Source: Falsiroseomonas selenitidurans (GTDB lineage: Bacteria > Pseudomonadota > Alphaproteobacteria > Acetobacterales > Acetobacteraceae). From it: DNA of 64,000 nucleotides. The position numbers were made by a program, and so were the translations under genes. Of this stretch, positions 47,238 to 58,262 are shown one piece after another. The stretch spans positions 1-64,000 of the forward strand of contig NZ_JAAVNE010000001.1 of assembly GCF_012103215.1 (NCBI RefSeq). The letters run 5' to 3'. Under the pieces are notes generated by a model, which worked only from the letters and a program-made list of their open reading frames with translations, searched no databases and was not told the DNA's origin. Position 1 is the stretch's first letter. The number at the start of each line of letters is the position of its first letter.

Positions 47238-48196
47238 CAGAAGTGGCTCCAGCCGCCAGCCGGCAGCGCAAGGGGGTTGCCAGCGGCGTCCAGCACGCGG
47301 ACCCCCGCGCCGGGCAGGAAGCGACCGATCCGCGTTGCCGCGACGCCAGCCGCCGCGGCCGCCGCCCGGATGCGGGGCGCATCCGCCGGCGCCGCGGCGA
47401 AGACCAGCTCGTAGTCGTCGCCGCCTGTCAGGATGCGCGGCAGCAGGTCGGCATCGGCGGCCAGCGCGGCGCGAGCGGGGGCGGAAAGCGGCACGGCGGC
47501 GGCCCCGATCTCCGCTGCGCAGCCCGCGGCGCGCGCCAGGTGGCCGAGGTCCTGCACCAGCCCGTCCGAGACATCCATCGCCGCCCGCGCCAGCCCCACG
47601 AGGCACTGCCCCAGGGCGATGCGGGGCTGCGGCAGGCGGTAGCGGCCGGCCAGATGGTCATCCGGCGGCAGGCGACCGGTCAGCGCCAGCAGCCCCAGCG
47701 CGCCATCGCCGATGCTGCCCGAGACCCAGACCTCGTCGCCCGGCCGGGCGCCTGCCCGGCGCAGCGCCGCGCCCGGCGCGACATGGCCAAGGATGGTCAG
47801 CGACAGGCAGGCGGGGCCTTGCGTGGCCACCGTGTCCCCGCCCAGCAGCGTGATGCCGAACTCCCGCTGGTCCGCCGCCAGCCCGGCGGCGAAGCCGGCG
47901 ATCCAGTCCTGCGCCACGCCGCGCGGCAGCGCCGTGGTCATCAGATAGGCCAGCGGCACCGCCCCCATGGCGGCGAGGTCGGACAGGTTCACCCGCAACA
48001 GCTTCCGCCCCAGCGTCTCCGGCGGGTCGTCCGGCAGGTAGTGGACGCCGGCCACCATGGCATCGGCGGCCAGCACCAGGGTGCGGCCCGGCGGCGGGTC
48101 CAGCAGCGCCGCGTCATCTTCCAGCGCCAGCGCCCCCGGCCCGGCCAGGGGCGCGAAGTGCCGCGCGATCAGCCCGAATTCGGCCGGCAGGGCCAT
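47237..48196 (-). CDS. thiL: Thiamine-monophosphate kinase
   Basis: A 319-residue kinase that makes thiamine diphosphate from thiamine monophosphate with ATP. Typical are EDDAALLDPPPGRTLVLAAD near residue 26, VNLSDLAAMGAVP, LLGGDTVATQG, MDVSDGLVQDLG and GGDDYELVFA. Start ATG 48196 (MALPAEFGLI) leaves 4 bases after the nusB stop and matches the family length. It is a typical neighbour of nusB. Confidence 0.95.
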   Translation of the reverse strand: MALPAEFGLIARHFAPLAGPGALALEDDAALLDPPPGRTLVLAADAMVAGVHYLPDDPPETLGRKLLRVNLSDLAAMGAVPLAYLMTTALPRGVAQDWIAGFAAGLAADQREFGITLLGGDTVATQGPACLSLTILGHVAPGAALRRAGARPGDEVWVSGSIGDGALGLLALTGRLPPDDHLAGRYRLPQPRIALGQCLVGLARAAMDVSDGLVQDLGHLARAAGCAAEIGAAAVPLSAPARAALAADADLLPRILTGGDDYELVFAAAPADAPRIRAAAAAAGVAATRIGRFLPGAGVRVLDAAGNPLALPAGGWSHF

Positions 48197-48200
48197 GGCA

Positions 48201-48719
48201 TCAGCCGCGCGGCGCGGCGGCGAATTCGTCGGCGCGCAGGCTGCGTGCCAGCGCATCCAGCACGCCATTGGCGAAGCGCGGCTCATCGCCCACGAAGAAG
48301 CCGTTGGCGATGTCGAGATACTCGTTGATCACGACGCGCGCCGGCGGCTCATGCGGCACCGAAAGCTCCCCGGCCGCGGCGCGCAGCAGGGCGCGCAGCA
48401 CCGGGTCCAGCTTCTCCAGCGGCCAGTCCTTGGCCAGGGCGGCGGCGATCGCCACGTCCAGCTGCTCGATGCGGGCCGCGGCGGTGCGGACGATGCGGGC
48501 GAACAGCTTGGCATCCACCTCCGGCACCCGGCCTTCGCCGAAGCTGTCCTCGGCCTCGTTCGGGCCCAGCCGGTGGCGGACGAACTGGTCGATCACCGTT
48601 TCCGGATTCTCGCCGGCCTGCTCGCTCTGGAACAGGGCCTGCACGGCGGCGACGCGCGCACCGGTGCGCGGGCGGCCGGAGGGGGCCGGGCGGGGCCCCT
48701 TGCCCTTGCCGCCGCTCAC
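48201..48719 (-). CDS. nusB: Transcription antitermination factor NusB
   Basis: A 172-residue NusB with a basic N-terminus (GGKGKGPRPAP), then the helical fold RVAAVQALFQSEQAGE, and the C-terminal VINEYLDIANGFFVGDEPRFANGVLDAL in the RNA and NusE-binding surface. It acts in rRNA antitermination. The start is taken at GTG 48719, which overlaps the ribH stop (GTGA); GTG 48728 is a longer option by three codons. Confidence 0.94.
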   Translation of the reverse strand: MSGGKGKGPRPAPSGRPRTGARVAAVQALFQSEQAGENPETVIDQFVRHRLGPNEAEDSFGEGRVPEVDAKLFARIVRTAAARIEQLDVAIAAALAKDWPLEKLDPVLRALLRAAAGELSVPHEPPARVVINEYLDIANGFFVGDEPRFANGVLDALARSLRADEFAAAPRG

Positions 48720-49195
48720 AGCGCCCACCGGCGCTTCAGCGCCAGCTGGCCGAGCACGGCATGCGCCGCCTCCGCGCCCTTGTTGTGGCCGTCATCGCGC
48801 GACCGGGCGATGGCCTGGTCCAGATTGGCCACCGTCAGCAGGCCGAAGCCCAGCGGCACGCCGGTTTCGGCGGAGATGGCCATCACGCCCTGGCAGACGG
48901 CGTCGCAGATGAAGTCGTAATGGTCCGTCTCGCCCTTCACCACGCAGCCCAGCAGAAGGTAGCCGTCCCAGTTGCCCGGGGCGGCCAGGGCCATGCGCAG
49001 CGCGGCCGGCAGTTCAAAGGCGCCGGCCACATCCACCACATCCGCCGTCCCGCCGGCGGCTTCCAGCACCTGCCGGGCGCCGTGCAGCATGCCGCCCACC
49101 ACATCCGCATAATAGGGCGCCTGGATCACCAGCACCCGGGGCGGCGCCCCGGCAATGGCGGTTGCGGCGCGTTGCGGCGCGTCTTTCGTACTCAC
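48716..49195 (-). CDS. ribH: 6,7-dimethyl-8-ribityllumazine synthase
   Basis: A 159-residue lumazine synthase. It condenses 3,4-dihydroxybutanone 4-phosphate with the pyrimidine precursor. The family motifs are GAFELPAALRMAL, LGCVVKGETDHYDFIC and GLLTVANLDQAIAR, with the catalytic His in KGETDHYD. An N-terminal extension of about 17 residues precedes the core. It overlaps the ribB stop (ATGA) and nusB start. Confidence 0.96.
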   Translation of the reverse strand: MSTKDAPQRAATAIAGAPPRVLVIQAPYYADVVGGMLHGARQVLEAAGGTADVVDVAGAFELPAALRMALAAPGNWDGYLLLGCVVKGETDHYDFICDAVCQGVMAISAETGVPLGFGLLTVANLDQAIARSRDDGHNKGAEAAHAVLGQLALKRRWAL

Positions 49196-50319
49196 GTGTT
49201 GTCCTTCGGAATCGGTCGCGTCTCGACCACGTTCAGGCCGTAGCCTTCCAGCCCGACCACGGGGCGCGGGTTGTCGGACAGGCGGATGATGTCGCGCAAC
49301 CCCAGATCGGCCAGGATCTGCGCGCCGATGCCATAGTCGCGGATCTCCGTGCTGGCCACCCGCCGGTTGCGCCCGGCGCGCACCTGCTGCGAAAGCCCGT
49401 CCGGCCGCCAGTCGCGCAGCAGCACCACCGCGCCGCGCCCGGCGGCGGAAATCGCCCGCATCGCCGCGTGCAGCCCCTGTTCCGCCCGCCCCGCCACCAG
49501 ATCCCGCAGCAGGGAGGAGGCATGCATCCGCACCAGCGCCGGCGCCGGGGTGGAAAGGTCGCCCTTCACCAGCGCCAGATGCTCGCCCTGGTCCAGGGTG
49601 GAGGCATAGACGATCACCCGCCAGGTGCCGCCGATGGCCTCCACCTGGCCTTCCTCCACCCGCCGCACCAGGCGTTCCGTCCGCCGGCGATGCGCGATCA
49701 GGTCGGCGATGGTGCCGAGCTTCAGCCCATGATGCTGGGCGAAGGCGACGAGGTCCGGCATCCGCGCCATGGAGCCATCGTCGTTCATGATCTCGCAGAT
49801 CACGCCCGAGGGGTTCAGCCCGGCGAGGCGGGAGAAATCCACCGCCGCCTCGGTATGCCCGGCGCGCACCAGCGTGCCGCCATCGCGCGCCACCAGCGGG
49901 AAGACATGGCCGGGGGTGACGATATGCTCCCGCCCCAGCTCCGGGTTGATCGCCACCGCCACGGTGCGCGCCCGGTCGGCGGCGGAGATGCCGGTGGTCA
50001 CGCCGTCCCGCGCCTCGATGGAGACGGTGAAGGCGGTGGCGTGGCGGGTGCCGTTGGACTGCGCCATCAGCGGCAGGCCGAGCTGTTCCACCCGGTGCCG
50101 GGCCAGCGCCAGGCAGATCAGCCCGCGGGCGTGCTTGGCCATGAAGTTGATGGCGTCCGGCGTGGCGAACTGCGCCGGGATCACCAGGTCACCCTCATTC
50201 TCCCGGTCCTCGTCATCCACCAGGATGAACATGCGGCCGCGGCGGGCTTCCTCCAGCAATTCCTCGGTGGGGCTGAGGAAGTCGTGGAAGTTGGTGGTCT
50301 GCGTGGTCACGGTGCTCAT
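49192..50319 (-). CDS. ribB: 3,4-dihydroxy-2-butanone 4-phosphate synthase fused to degenerate GTP cyclohydrolase II
   Basis: A 375-residue RibBA-like protein. The N-terminal half is an intact RibB: RRGRMFILVDDEDRENEGDL, then FMAKHARGLICLAL and RAGHTEAAVDFSRLAG. It makes the four-carbon unit of riboflavin. The C-terminal half should be GTP cyclohydrolase II, but the zinc loop that normally holds three Cys reads LVRMHASSLLRDLV with none, and no replacement Cys cluster follows. The half keeps the fold (DYGIGAQILADLGL) but probably lacks GTP cyclohydrolase activity, as in RibBX proteins. A separate ribA would then be needed elsewhere. Overlaps ribE and ribH by 4 bases each. Confidence 0.88.
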   Translation of the reverse strand: MSTVTTQTTNFHDFLSPTEELLEEARRGRMFILVDDEDRENEGDLVIPAQFATPDAINFMAKHARGLICLALARHRVEQLGLPLMAQSNGTRHATAFTVSIEARDGVTTGISAADRARTVAVAINPELGREHIVTPGHVFPLVARDGGTLVRAGHTEAAVDFSRLAGLNPSGVICEIMNDDGSMARMPDLVAFAQHHGLKLGTIADLIAHRRRTERLVRRVEEGQVEAIGGTWRVIVYASTLDQGEHLALVKGDLSTPAPALVRMHASSLLRDLVAGRAEQGLHAAMRAISAAGRGAVVLLRDWRPDGLSQQVRAGRNRRVASTEIRDYGIGAQILADLGLRDIIRLSDNPRPVVGLEGYGLNVVETRPIPKDNT

Positions 50320-50918
50320 GCGTTGAATTCCCGCAGCCGCGCCACGTAGCGGGCCAGCATGTCGATCTCGATGTTGACGGCATCGCCCGGCCGCAGCGTG
50401 GCGAAGCCGGTCACTTCCGTGGTGTGCGGGATGATGTTCACGCCGAATTCGTGCCCCTCCACCTCGTTCACGGTGAGGGAGACGCCGTCGATGGCGACCG
50501 AGCCCTTCGGCGCGATGAAGCGGGCGATGGCGGCGGGCACGCGGAAACGCCAGCGGGTGGAGCCGTTCTCCGGCGTGGCGGACAGCACCTCCCCCAGCCC
50601 GTCCACATGGCCGGACACGACATGCCCGCCCAGCTCGTCGCCCATGCGCAGCGGCCGTTCCAGGTTGATCCGGCGGCCCACCTGCCAGCCGCCCAGCGTC
50701 GTCTTCGCCAGCGTCTCGGCCGAGGCCTCGACGGTGAAGGCCGCGGGCTCCAGCGCCACCGCCGTCAGGCAGCAGCCGGAACAGGCGATGGAGGCGCCGA
50801 GCACCGCACCCTCCAGCCAGCCTTCCGGCACGGCGACGGTCAGGCGCATGTCCTGCCCCTCCCCCATCGGCACGAGGGCGGACACCTCCCCCTGGGCGGT
50901 GATGATCCCGGTGAACAT
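50316..50918 (-). CDS. ribE: Riboflavin synthase alpha chain
   Basis: A 200-residue riboflavin synthase. It joins two lumazine molecules. The N-terminal MFTGIITAQGEV is the family signature; the two lumazine-like barrels are of similar length, with GCCLTAVAL and later SVAIDGVSLTVNEV marking repeats 1 and 2. It lies directly after ribD with no base between stop and start, and overlaps ribB by 4 bases. Confidence 0.96.
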   Translation of the reverse strand: MFTGIITAQGEVSALVPMGEGQDMRLTVAVPEGWLEGAVLGASIACSGCCLTAVALEPAAFTVEASAETLAKTTLGGWQVGRRINLERPLRMGDELGGHVVSGHVDGLGEVLSATPENGSTRWRFRVPAAIARFIAPKGSVAIDGVSLTVNEVEGHEFGVNIIPHTTEVTGFATLRPGDAVNIEIDMLARYVARLREFNA

Positions 50919-52037
50919 TCAGCCAGCCTCGCGCTCGAACTCGGTCAGGATATCCGCGCCGATGGTGCGGTGCGCCACGCGGCGGAACTTGGGCGCCTCG
51001 GCGAGTTCAGACAATGGGCCCGACGGATCCAGGGCATAGGCGGCGGGAACGCCGTCCCCGCCGATCACCATCGGCGCGTGGAACCAGGCCAGCCGGTCCA
51101 CCAGCCCTTCCCGCAACAGCGAGGCTGCGATGCCGGACCCGCCTTCGGCCAGGACCCGGGTGATGCCGCGCGCGGCCAGCGCCAACAGGATGCCGCGCAT
51201 GGCCAGGCCCTCGGGGCCCGCCGGCATCTCCAGCACCTCCACCCCGGCCTCTCGCAGCGGGGCGAGCGCGGAATCCGGATGGCCGGCCAGGGTGGCGACC
51301 AGCGTCGGCACCTGCCGCGCCGTGCGCACCAGGCGCGCGGAGGGCGGGATGCGCAGCCGGGCATCGGCCACCACGCGCGGCGCCGGGATCGGCACGCCGC
51401 CGGGCAGGCGGCAGGTCAGGTCCGGGTCGTCATCCAGCACCGTGCCGCTGCCCACCAGGATGGCGTCGTGCCGGGCGCGCAGCCCATGCGCGGCGCGGCG
51501 CGCCTCCGGCCCGGTGATCCAGCGGCTCTGCTTGGAGGCGGTGGCGATGCGGCCATCCAGCGTGGTGGCGAGCTTCAGCGTCACCAGCGGCAGGCCCTGG
51601 CGCAGCCGCTTGAGGAAGCCGGCATTCAGCGCCGCCGCATCCGCCGCCAGCAGCCCCTCCTCCACCGCGATGCCGGCCGCGCGCAGCCGGGAAAAACCTT
51701 CGCCATCGACGCGCGGATCCGGGTCGCGCATCGCCACCACCACCCGGGCGACGCCGGCGGCGATCATTGCATCGGTGCAGGGTGGGGTGCGGCCCCAATG
51801 GCAGCAGGGCTCCAGCGTGACATAGGCGGTGGCGCCACGGGCGGCATGGCCGGCGCGGCGCAGCGCCTCCGTCTCCGCATGCGGGCGGCCGCCGGGCTGG
51901 GTCCAGCCGCGCCCGACCACGGCGCCATCCGCCGCGACGATGACGCAGCCGACCGCCGGGTTGGGCCAGGTATTGCCCAGGCCGCGCCCGGCAAGCGCCA
52001 GGGCGGCCCGCATGTGCGCCGCGTCTTCCACGGTCAA
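50919..52037 (-). CDS. ribD: Bifunctional pyrimidine deaminase/reductase RibD
   Basis: A 372-residue two-domain enzyme. The deaminase half has the zinc site HAETEAL and [11 protein letters not shown] (residues about 50 and 75). The reductase half has [12 protein letters not shown] and the NADPH region [14 protein letters not shown]. It deaminates and then reduces the riboflavin precursor. The ATG overlaps the nrdR stop (ATGA). No FMN riboswitch precedes the riboflavin genes, since nrdR is directly upstream. Confidence 0.95.
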   Translation of the reverse strand: MTVEDAAHMRAALALAGRGLGNTWPNPAVGCVIVAADGAVVGRGWTQPGGRPHAETEALRRAGHAARGATAYVTLEPCCHWGRTPPCTDAMIAAGVARVVVAMRDPDPRVDGEGFSRLRAAGIAVEEGLLAADAAALNAGFLKRLRQGLPLVTLKLATTLDGRIATASKQSRWITGPEARRAAHGLRARHDAILVGSGTVLDDDPDLTCRLPGGVPIPAPRVVADARLRIPPSARLVRTARQVPTLVATLAGHPDSALAPLREAGVEVLEMPAGPEGLAMRGILLALAARGITRVLAEGGSGIAASLLREGLVDRLAWFHAPMVIGGDGVPAAYALDPSGPLSELAEAPKFRRVAHRTIGADILTEFEREAG

Positions 52038-52486
52038 GATCCGTCGATCTGCCCCAGGAACTGCCGGAAATCCTTGGCTTCCCGGAAGTTGCGGTAGACG
52101 CTGGCGAAGCGGACATAGGCCACCTCGTCCACGTCGCGCAGCGTTTCCATCACCACCTCGCCGATGCGGCGGGAGGGCACTTCGCTGTCCGCCTCCACTT
52201 CCAGGCGGCGCTGGATGCCGGTGACGATGCGCTCGATCCGCTCGTCGTCGAAGGGGCGCTTGCGCAGCGCCACGCGGACGGACCGCGCCAGCTTGTCGCG
52301 GTCGAAGGGCACGCGGCGGCCATCGGTCTTGATCACCACCAGCTCTCGCAGCTGCACGCGCTCGAAGGTCGTGAAGCGGTTGCCGCAGGCCGGGCAGGAC
52401 CGCCGGCGCCGGATCGCGCCGCCATCCTCCGCCGGACGGCTGTCCTTCACCTGCGTGTCCTCGTGCCCGCAGAAGGGACAGCGCAT
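52034..52486 (-). CDS. nrdR: Transcriptional repressor NrdR
   Basis: A 150-residue repressor of ribonucleotide reductase genes. The N-terminal zinc ribbon is [13 protein letters not shown] with [13 protein letters not shown], followed by an ATP-cone ([20 protein letters not shown]) that senses ATP/dATP. It lies between glyA and ribD, a common alphaproteobacterial arrangement. A 176-base spacer with a hairpin separates it from glyA. Confidence 0.96.
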   Translation of the reverse strand: MRCPFCGHEDTQVKDSRPAEDGGAIRRRRSCPACGNRFTTFERVQLRELVVIKTDGRRVPFDRDKLARSVRVALRKRPFDDERIERIVTGIQRRLEVEADSEVPSRRIGEVVMETLRDVDEVAYVRFASVYRNFREAKDFRQFLGQIDGS

Positions 52487-52610
52487 GGATCTATGCCCTC
52501 AGCCGCGCCGGAGGCACGCCATGGGCGTGACGGGCGCGCGCTTGCCTTCGCGCCCTGCACGGCTGCGGCAGCTCAAGCTGATGGCCCGGGCGTGGCGTCC
52601 GTCCGGACGC

Positions 52611-52636
52611 GCGGCCCGCCGAAGTGCGCGGGCCGC
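52611..52636. terminator. GC hairpin between glyA and nrdR
   Basis: GCGGCCCGC (52611-52619) pairs perfectly with GCGGGCCGC (52628-52636) around an 8-base loop. It starts 27 bases after the glyA stop on the transcribed strand. No U-tract follows, so it may cause only partial termination or RNA stabilisation. The 176 bases of spacer here hold no other feature that I see. Confidence 0.5.
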
Positions 52637-52662
52637 CAGCGTGGGTGGTTTTCACCTTGCCC

Positions 52663-53961
52663 TCAGTAGATCGGGAAGCGGCGGCAAAGCTCCAGCACGC
52701 GGGCCTTCACGGCGCCCTCGACCGCCTCGTTGGCCTCCGGGCTGTTGGCCTGCGCCAGCCCGTCGAGCACGTCGCCGATCATCTTGCCGATCTCGGTGAA
52801 CTCGATCTCAGAAAAACCGCGGGTGGTGGCCGCCGGGCTGCCGAGTCGGACGCCGGAGGTCACCATCGGCTTCTCCGGGTCGAAGGGGATGCCGTTCTTG
52901 TTGCAGGTCAGGTGGGCGCGGTTCAGCGCACCCTCCGCCGCCTTGCCGGTCAGCTTCTTCGGCCGCAGATCCACCAGCACCAGGTGGTTGTCCGTGCCGT
53001 CGGTGACGAGGTCGAGCCCCTGGCGCTTCAACTCCGCCGCCAGCGCCTGGGCATTGGCCACCACCTGGCGGGCATAGCTGCGGAATTCGGGGCGCAGCGC
53101 CTCCCCGAACGCCACCGCCTTGGCGGCGATCACATGCATCAGCGGGCCGCCCTGCAGGCCGGGGAAGACGGCGCTGTTGAACTTCTTCGCCAGCGCCTCG
53201 TCATTCGTCAGGATCATGCCGCCGCGGGGGCCGCGCAGGGTCTTGTGGGTGGTGGTGGTGACCACATGCGCATGGGGAAAGGGCGAAGGATGCGCGCCGC
53301 CGGCGACCAGCCCGGCGAAATGCGCCATGTCCACCATGAAGAAGGCGCCGACCTCGTCCGCAATCTGGCGGAAGCGGGCAAAGTCCCAGGTGCGGGCATA
53401 GGCGGACCCGCCGCCGATGATGACCTTGGGCTTCGTCTCCCGCGCGATGCGGGCCACTTCCTCCATGTCGATCAGCTGGTCCTCGCGCCGCACCGTATAG
53501 GGCGCCACCTTGAACCACTTTCCCGATTGGTTGGCGGGGGCACCGTGGGTCAGGTGGCCGCCGGCGGCCAGATCCAGGCCCATGAAGGTGTCGCCCGGCT
53601 GCATCAGCGCGAAGAACACCGCCTGGTTGGCCTGCGCCCCGCTATGCGGCTGCACATTGGCGAAGCCGCAGCCGAACAACTGCTTCGCGCGCTCGATCGC
53701 CAGGGTCTCCGCCACATCGACCACCTCGCAGCCGCCATAGTAGCGGCGGCCGGGGTAGCCTTCCGCATACTTGTTGGTCAGCACCGAGCCCTGCGCCTCC
53801 AGAACGGCGCGGGAGACGATGTTCTCGCTGGCGATCAGCTCGATGCCATCCTGCTGGCGCACCAGCTCCTCATGCAGGGTGGCGGCGATGGCCGGGTCGG
53901 TCTCGGCCACGGGGGCCTGGAAGAATCGGGCGGGGGTCACCGCCGGCGTGGTCTCGTTCAT
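52663..53961 (-). CDS. glyA: Serine hydroxymethyltransferase
   Basis: A 432-residue PLP enzyme that makes glycine and methylene-tetrahydrofolate from serine. The PLP lysine is in [14 protein letters not shown], the glutamate and substrate regions in [19 protein letters not shown], and the cofactor region in [14 protein letters not shown]. The start at ATG 53961 overlaps the rpiB stop (ATGA), which decides against the ATG at 53976. A GGAG lies 9 bases upstream. Confidence 0.96.
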   Translation of the reverse strand: MNETTPAVTPARFFQAPVAETDPAIAATLHEELVRQQDGIELIASENIVSRAVLEAQGSVLTNKYAEGYPGRRYYGGCEVVDVAETLAIERAKQLFGCGFANVQPHSGAQANQAVFFALMQPGDTFMGLDLAAGGHLTHGAPANQSGKWFKVAPYTVRREDQLIDMEEVARIARETKPKVIIGGGSAYARTWDFARFRQIADEVGAFFMVDMAHFAGLVAGGAHPSPFPHAHVVTTTTHKTLRGPRGGMILTNDEALAKKFNSAVFPGLQGGPLMHVIAAKAVAFGEALRPEFRSYARQVVANAQALAAELKRQGLDLVTDGTDNHLVLVDLRPKKLTGKAAEGALNRAHLTCNKNGIPFDPEKPMVTSGVRLGSPAATTRGFSEIEFTEIGKMIGDVLDGLAQANSPEANEAVEGAVKARVLELCRRFPIY

Positions 53962-54419
53962 CGGGACGGGCTCCATCCGGGGCTGAGCTTCAGGACTCGC
54001 CGGTCGTGCCGGCCGCCCTCATAGGGGGTGGTGAGGAAGACGTTCAAGGCGTCCAGCGCCACCTCCGCGCCGATCATCCGGGCGCCGAGGGCCAGCACAT
54101 TGGCATCATTGTGCTGCCGCGTCAGGCGCGCGCCGGTGGCGTCATGCACCAGGGCGCAGCGGATGTCGGGGTGGCGGTTGGCGGCGATGGAGATGCCGAT
54201 GCCGGTGCCGCAGACCAGGACGCCAAACCGCACCGTGCCTTCGGCCACCGCGGCGCAGACGGCGGCGGCGAAATCCGGGTAGTCGACGCTTTCCGGCCCA
54301 TGCGTTCCGAAATCCTGCACGGGATGGCCGGCGGCTTCGAGCGCCGCGCGCAGCGTGGCCTTCAGGCCGATGCCGGCATGGTCGGCGCCGAGGGCGATGG
54401 GGGTTTCGGCAGGGATCAT
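53958..54419 (-). CDS. rpiB: Ribose-5-phosphate isomerase B
   Basis: A 153-residue isomerase between ribose 5-phosphate and ribulose 5-phosphate. The family run [18 protein letters not shown] is at the start, with the catalytic Cys in [15 protein letters not shown] and the His/Arg in [19 protein letters not shown]. It is the first gene of the rpiB-glyA-nrdR-rib block. The 259 bases between it and metY form a divergent promoter region; I saw no riboswitch there. Confidence 0.94.
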   Translation of the reverse strand: MIPAETPIALGADHAGIGLKATLRAALEAAGHPVQDFGTHGPESVDYPDFAAAVCAAVAEGTVRFGVLVCGTGIGISIAANRHPDIRCALVHDATGARLTRQHNDANVLALGARMIGAEVALDALNVFLTTPYEGGRHDRRVLKLSPGWSPSR

Positions 54420-54678
54420 GCCAAGGCTGTTACCATGCCATGTGTCCGCCCGGAACCACTGCCGCCAGGGGTTGTGGCGCATCCCAGACCTGCGCCGCCG
54501 CCGCCGCCGCGCGGCCTGGACTGGACGCGGCGCGGGCCCATGGCAGGATCTTTCCCGCCTGCCCTGGGGCGGGAGACGCCGCATCCCCTGCCCGGCGCCG
54601 GCGCAGCAGCCCAAGCCCCGCCTTGCCTCCGCCCCCCCGGACGTGGAACGGATGCGGCCGGGACAGGAGAACCAGATC

Positions 54679-56975
<2,297 letters not shown>

Positions 56976-57050
56976 GGGGCACCCGCGCAGGCTTTGCTTG
57001 AACCGGAGGGGCCGCGGGCGGTAGATTGCTGCAATGCGGGATCGGGAAGC

Positions 57051-57344
57051 ATGAGCAGCGTCGCCCTCTCCGACATCCGCGCCCAGCGCGCGGAGGTGGA
57101 AGCGCGGCTGGCCTATGCCCATGCCCGCGACGCGGAGGGGAAGGTCCTGGCCTGGTGGCGTCTGCACCTGGCGCGGCAGGCCCGCCTGGCGGCGCTGGGC
57201 GCCGATGGTTCCGCCCGCCTGCCCGCCCTGCCGGACCCGCCGCCCGGCGCGCTTTCACGCTGGCAGGCGATTGCGCTGCGCATGCGCCTGATGCGGCTGG
57301 ATTCCGCCCGCCCTGCCGGCCGGGTGATGCGCCAGCTCGGCTAG
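57051..57344 (+). CDS. Hypothetical 97-residue protein
   Basis: A 97-residue basic, Arg/Ala-rich protein with no recognised family. The N-terminal half is helical (IRAQRAEVEARLAYAHARDA) and a Pro-rich segment LPALPDPPPGALSRW sits before a second helix. It may be a real small cytoplasmic protein following hemB by 75 bases. The start ATG 57051 is preferred over an upstream ATG at 56994; the ribosome site (GGGAAG) is unusually close. Its stop begins TAGAGCATTTCC, like two other genes in the window. Confidence 0.5.
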   Translation: MSSVALSDIRAQRAEVEARLAYAHARDAEGKVLAWWRLHLARQARLAALGADGSARLPALPDPPPGALSRWQAIALRMRLMRLDSARPAGRVMRQLG

Positions 57345-57424
57345 AGCATTTCCAGGTCGTCGTCGGAGAAGGCCCGCGGATTTGAACGGGCATGAAGGCA
57401 GAGACGCGGTTCTTTCTGGCTCCC

Positions 57425-58261
57425 TCAGGCTGCCAGGAAATCCGCCACCGCCGCAACCTGATCCGCCGCACGCAGCGCGGGCGCATGGCCGACGCCGGCG
57501 AATTCGCGCAGCGCCACGCCGGGGCGCGCCGCCATCGCCGCGGCCGTCGCGGCCTCCAGCACGTCGCTTTCCGCCCCGCGCAGGATCAGCGTTGGCGCCA
57601 CCACCCGGTCCCACACCGCGCCCAGCTCGATCGGCGCGGCCCTGGCCCGGGCGAGGGGCACGGCGATGGCCGGGTCGTGGTGCGGGGCGATGCCACCATC
57701 CGGCAGGCGCCGCGCGCTGGTTTCCGCCATGTGGCGCCAGGCCGCATCCTCCAGCGGGCCGAAGCCGGCATGGACCTGGCGCAGATGCGCCTCCAGCCCG
57801 GCCAGATCCTCGAAGCGGTGGCCCTGGCGCGCATAGGCGGCGATGCGCACGGTGGCGGCTTCCGGCACATGGCTGCCGATGTCGTTCAGCACCAGCCGCC
57901 GGATCGGACTGCCCGGGGCCGCCGCCAGCAGCATGCCGCAGATCCCGCCCAGCGAGGTGCCCACCCAGTCCACCGGCCCGTCCAGCCGCGCCAGCAGGTG
58001 CCCCAGCGCCACCACATAGGCGGGCGGCGCATAGGCCATCGGGTCCGGCAGCCAGGCCGAATCGCCGCGCCCGGGCAGGTCCGGGCACAGCACGCGGCGC
58101 CCCTGCCCGGCCAGCGCCGCCGCCAGCACGTCGAAATCCCGGCCGTTGCGGGTCAGCCCATGCACGCAGACCACGGCGGCGCCCTCGGGCGGCCCCCATT
58201 CCGTCCACGCCAGCCGGTGGAAGGCCGCACCCAGCAGATAGCGCAGCCCGCCCCGGCGCAT
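57425..58261 (-). CDS. Alpha/beta hydrolase
   Basis: A 278-residue alpha/beta hydrolase. HG of the oxyanion hole is in CVHGLTRNGRDFD, the nucleophile elbow is VGTSLGGICG, and the acid and His are in LRGAESDVL and GVGHAPAL. It has no export signal, so it acts in the cytoplasm. It is one base after the CaiB-type gene, so an operon is likely, perhaps for a CoA-linked ester or lactone. Substrate unknown. Confidence 0.85.
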   Translation of the reverse strand: MRRGGLRYLLGAAFHRLAWTEWGPPEGAAVVCVHGLTRNGRDFDVLAAALAGQGRRVLCPDLPGRGDSAWLPDPMAYAPPAYVVALGHLLARLDGPVDWVGTSLGGICGMLLAAAPGSPIRRLVLNDIGSHVPEAATVRIAAYARQGHRFEDLAGLEAHLRQVHAGFGPLEDAAWRHMAETSARRLPDGGIAPHHDPAIAVPLARARAAPIELGAVWDRVVAPTLILRGAESDVLEAATAAAMAARPGVALREFAGVGHAPALRAADQVAAVADFLAA

Positions 58262-58262
58262 G

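Noticed and set aside
50919..52486. Possible FMN riboswitch at the riboflavin operon
   Set aside because: ribD overlaps nrdR directly and nothing resembling the conserved RFN element is upstream of nrdR.
54420..54678. Possible SAM-II or SAH riboswitch before metY
   Set aside because: I looked for the SAM-II core and pseudoknot pairings and found only GC-rich, unstructured-looking sequence with a CCG run.
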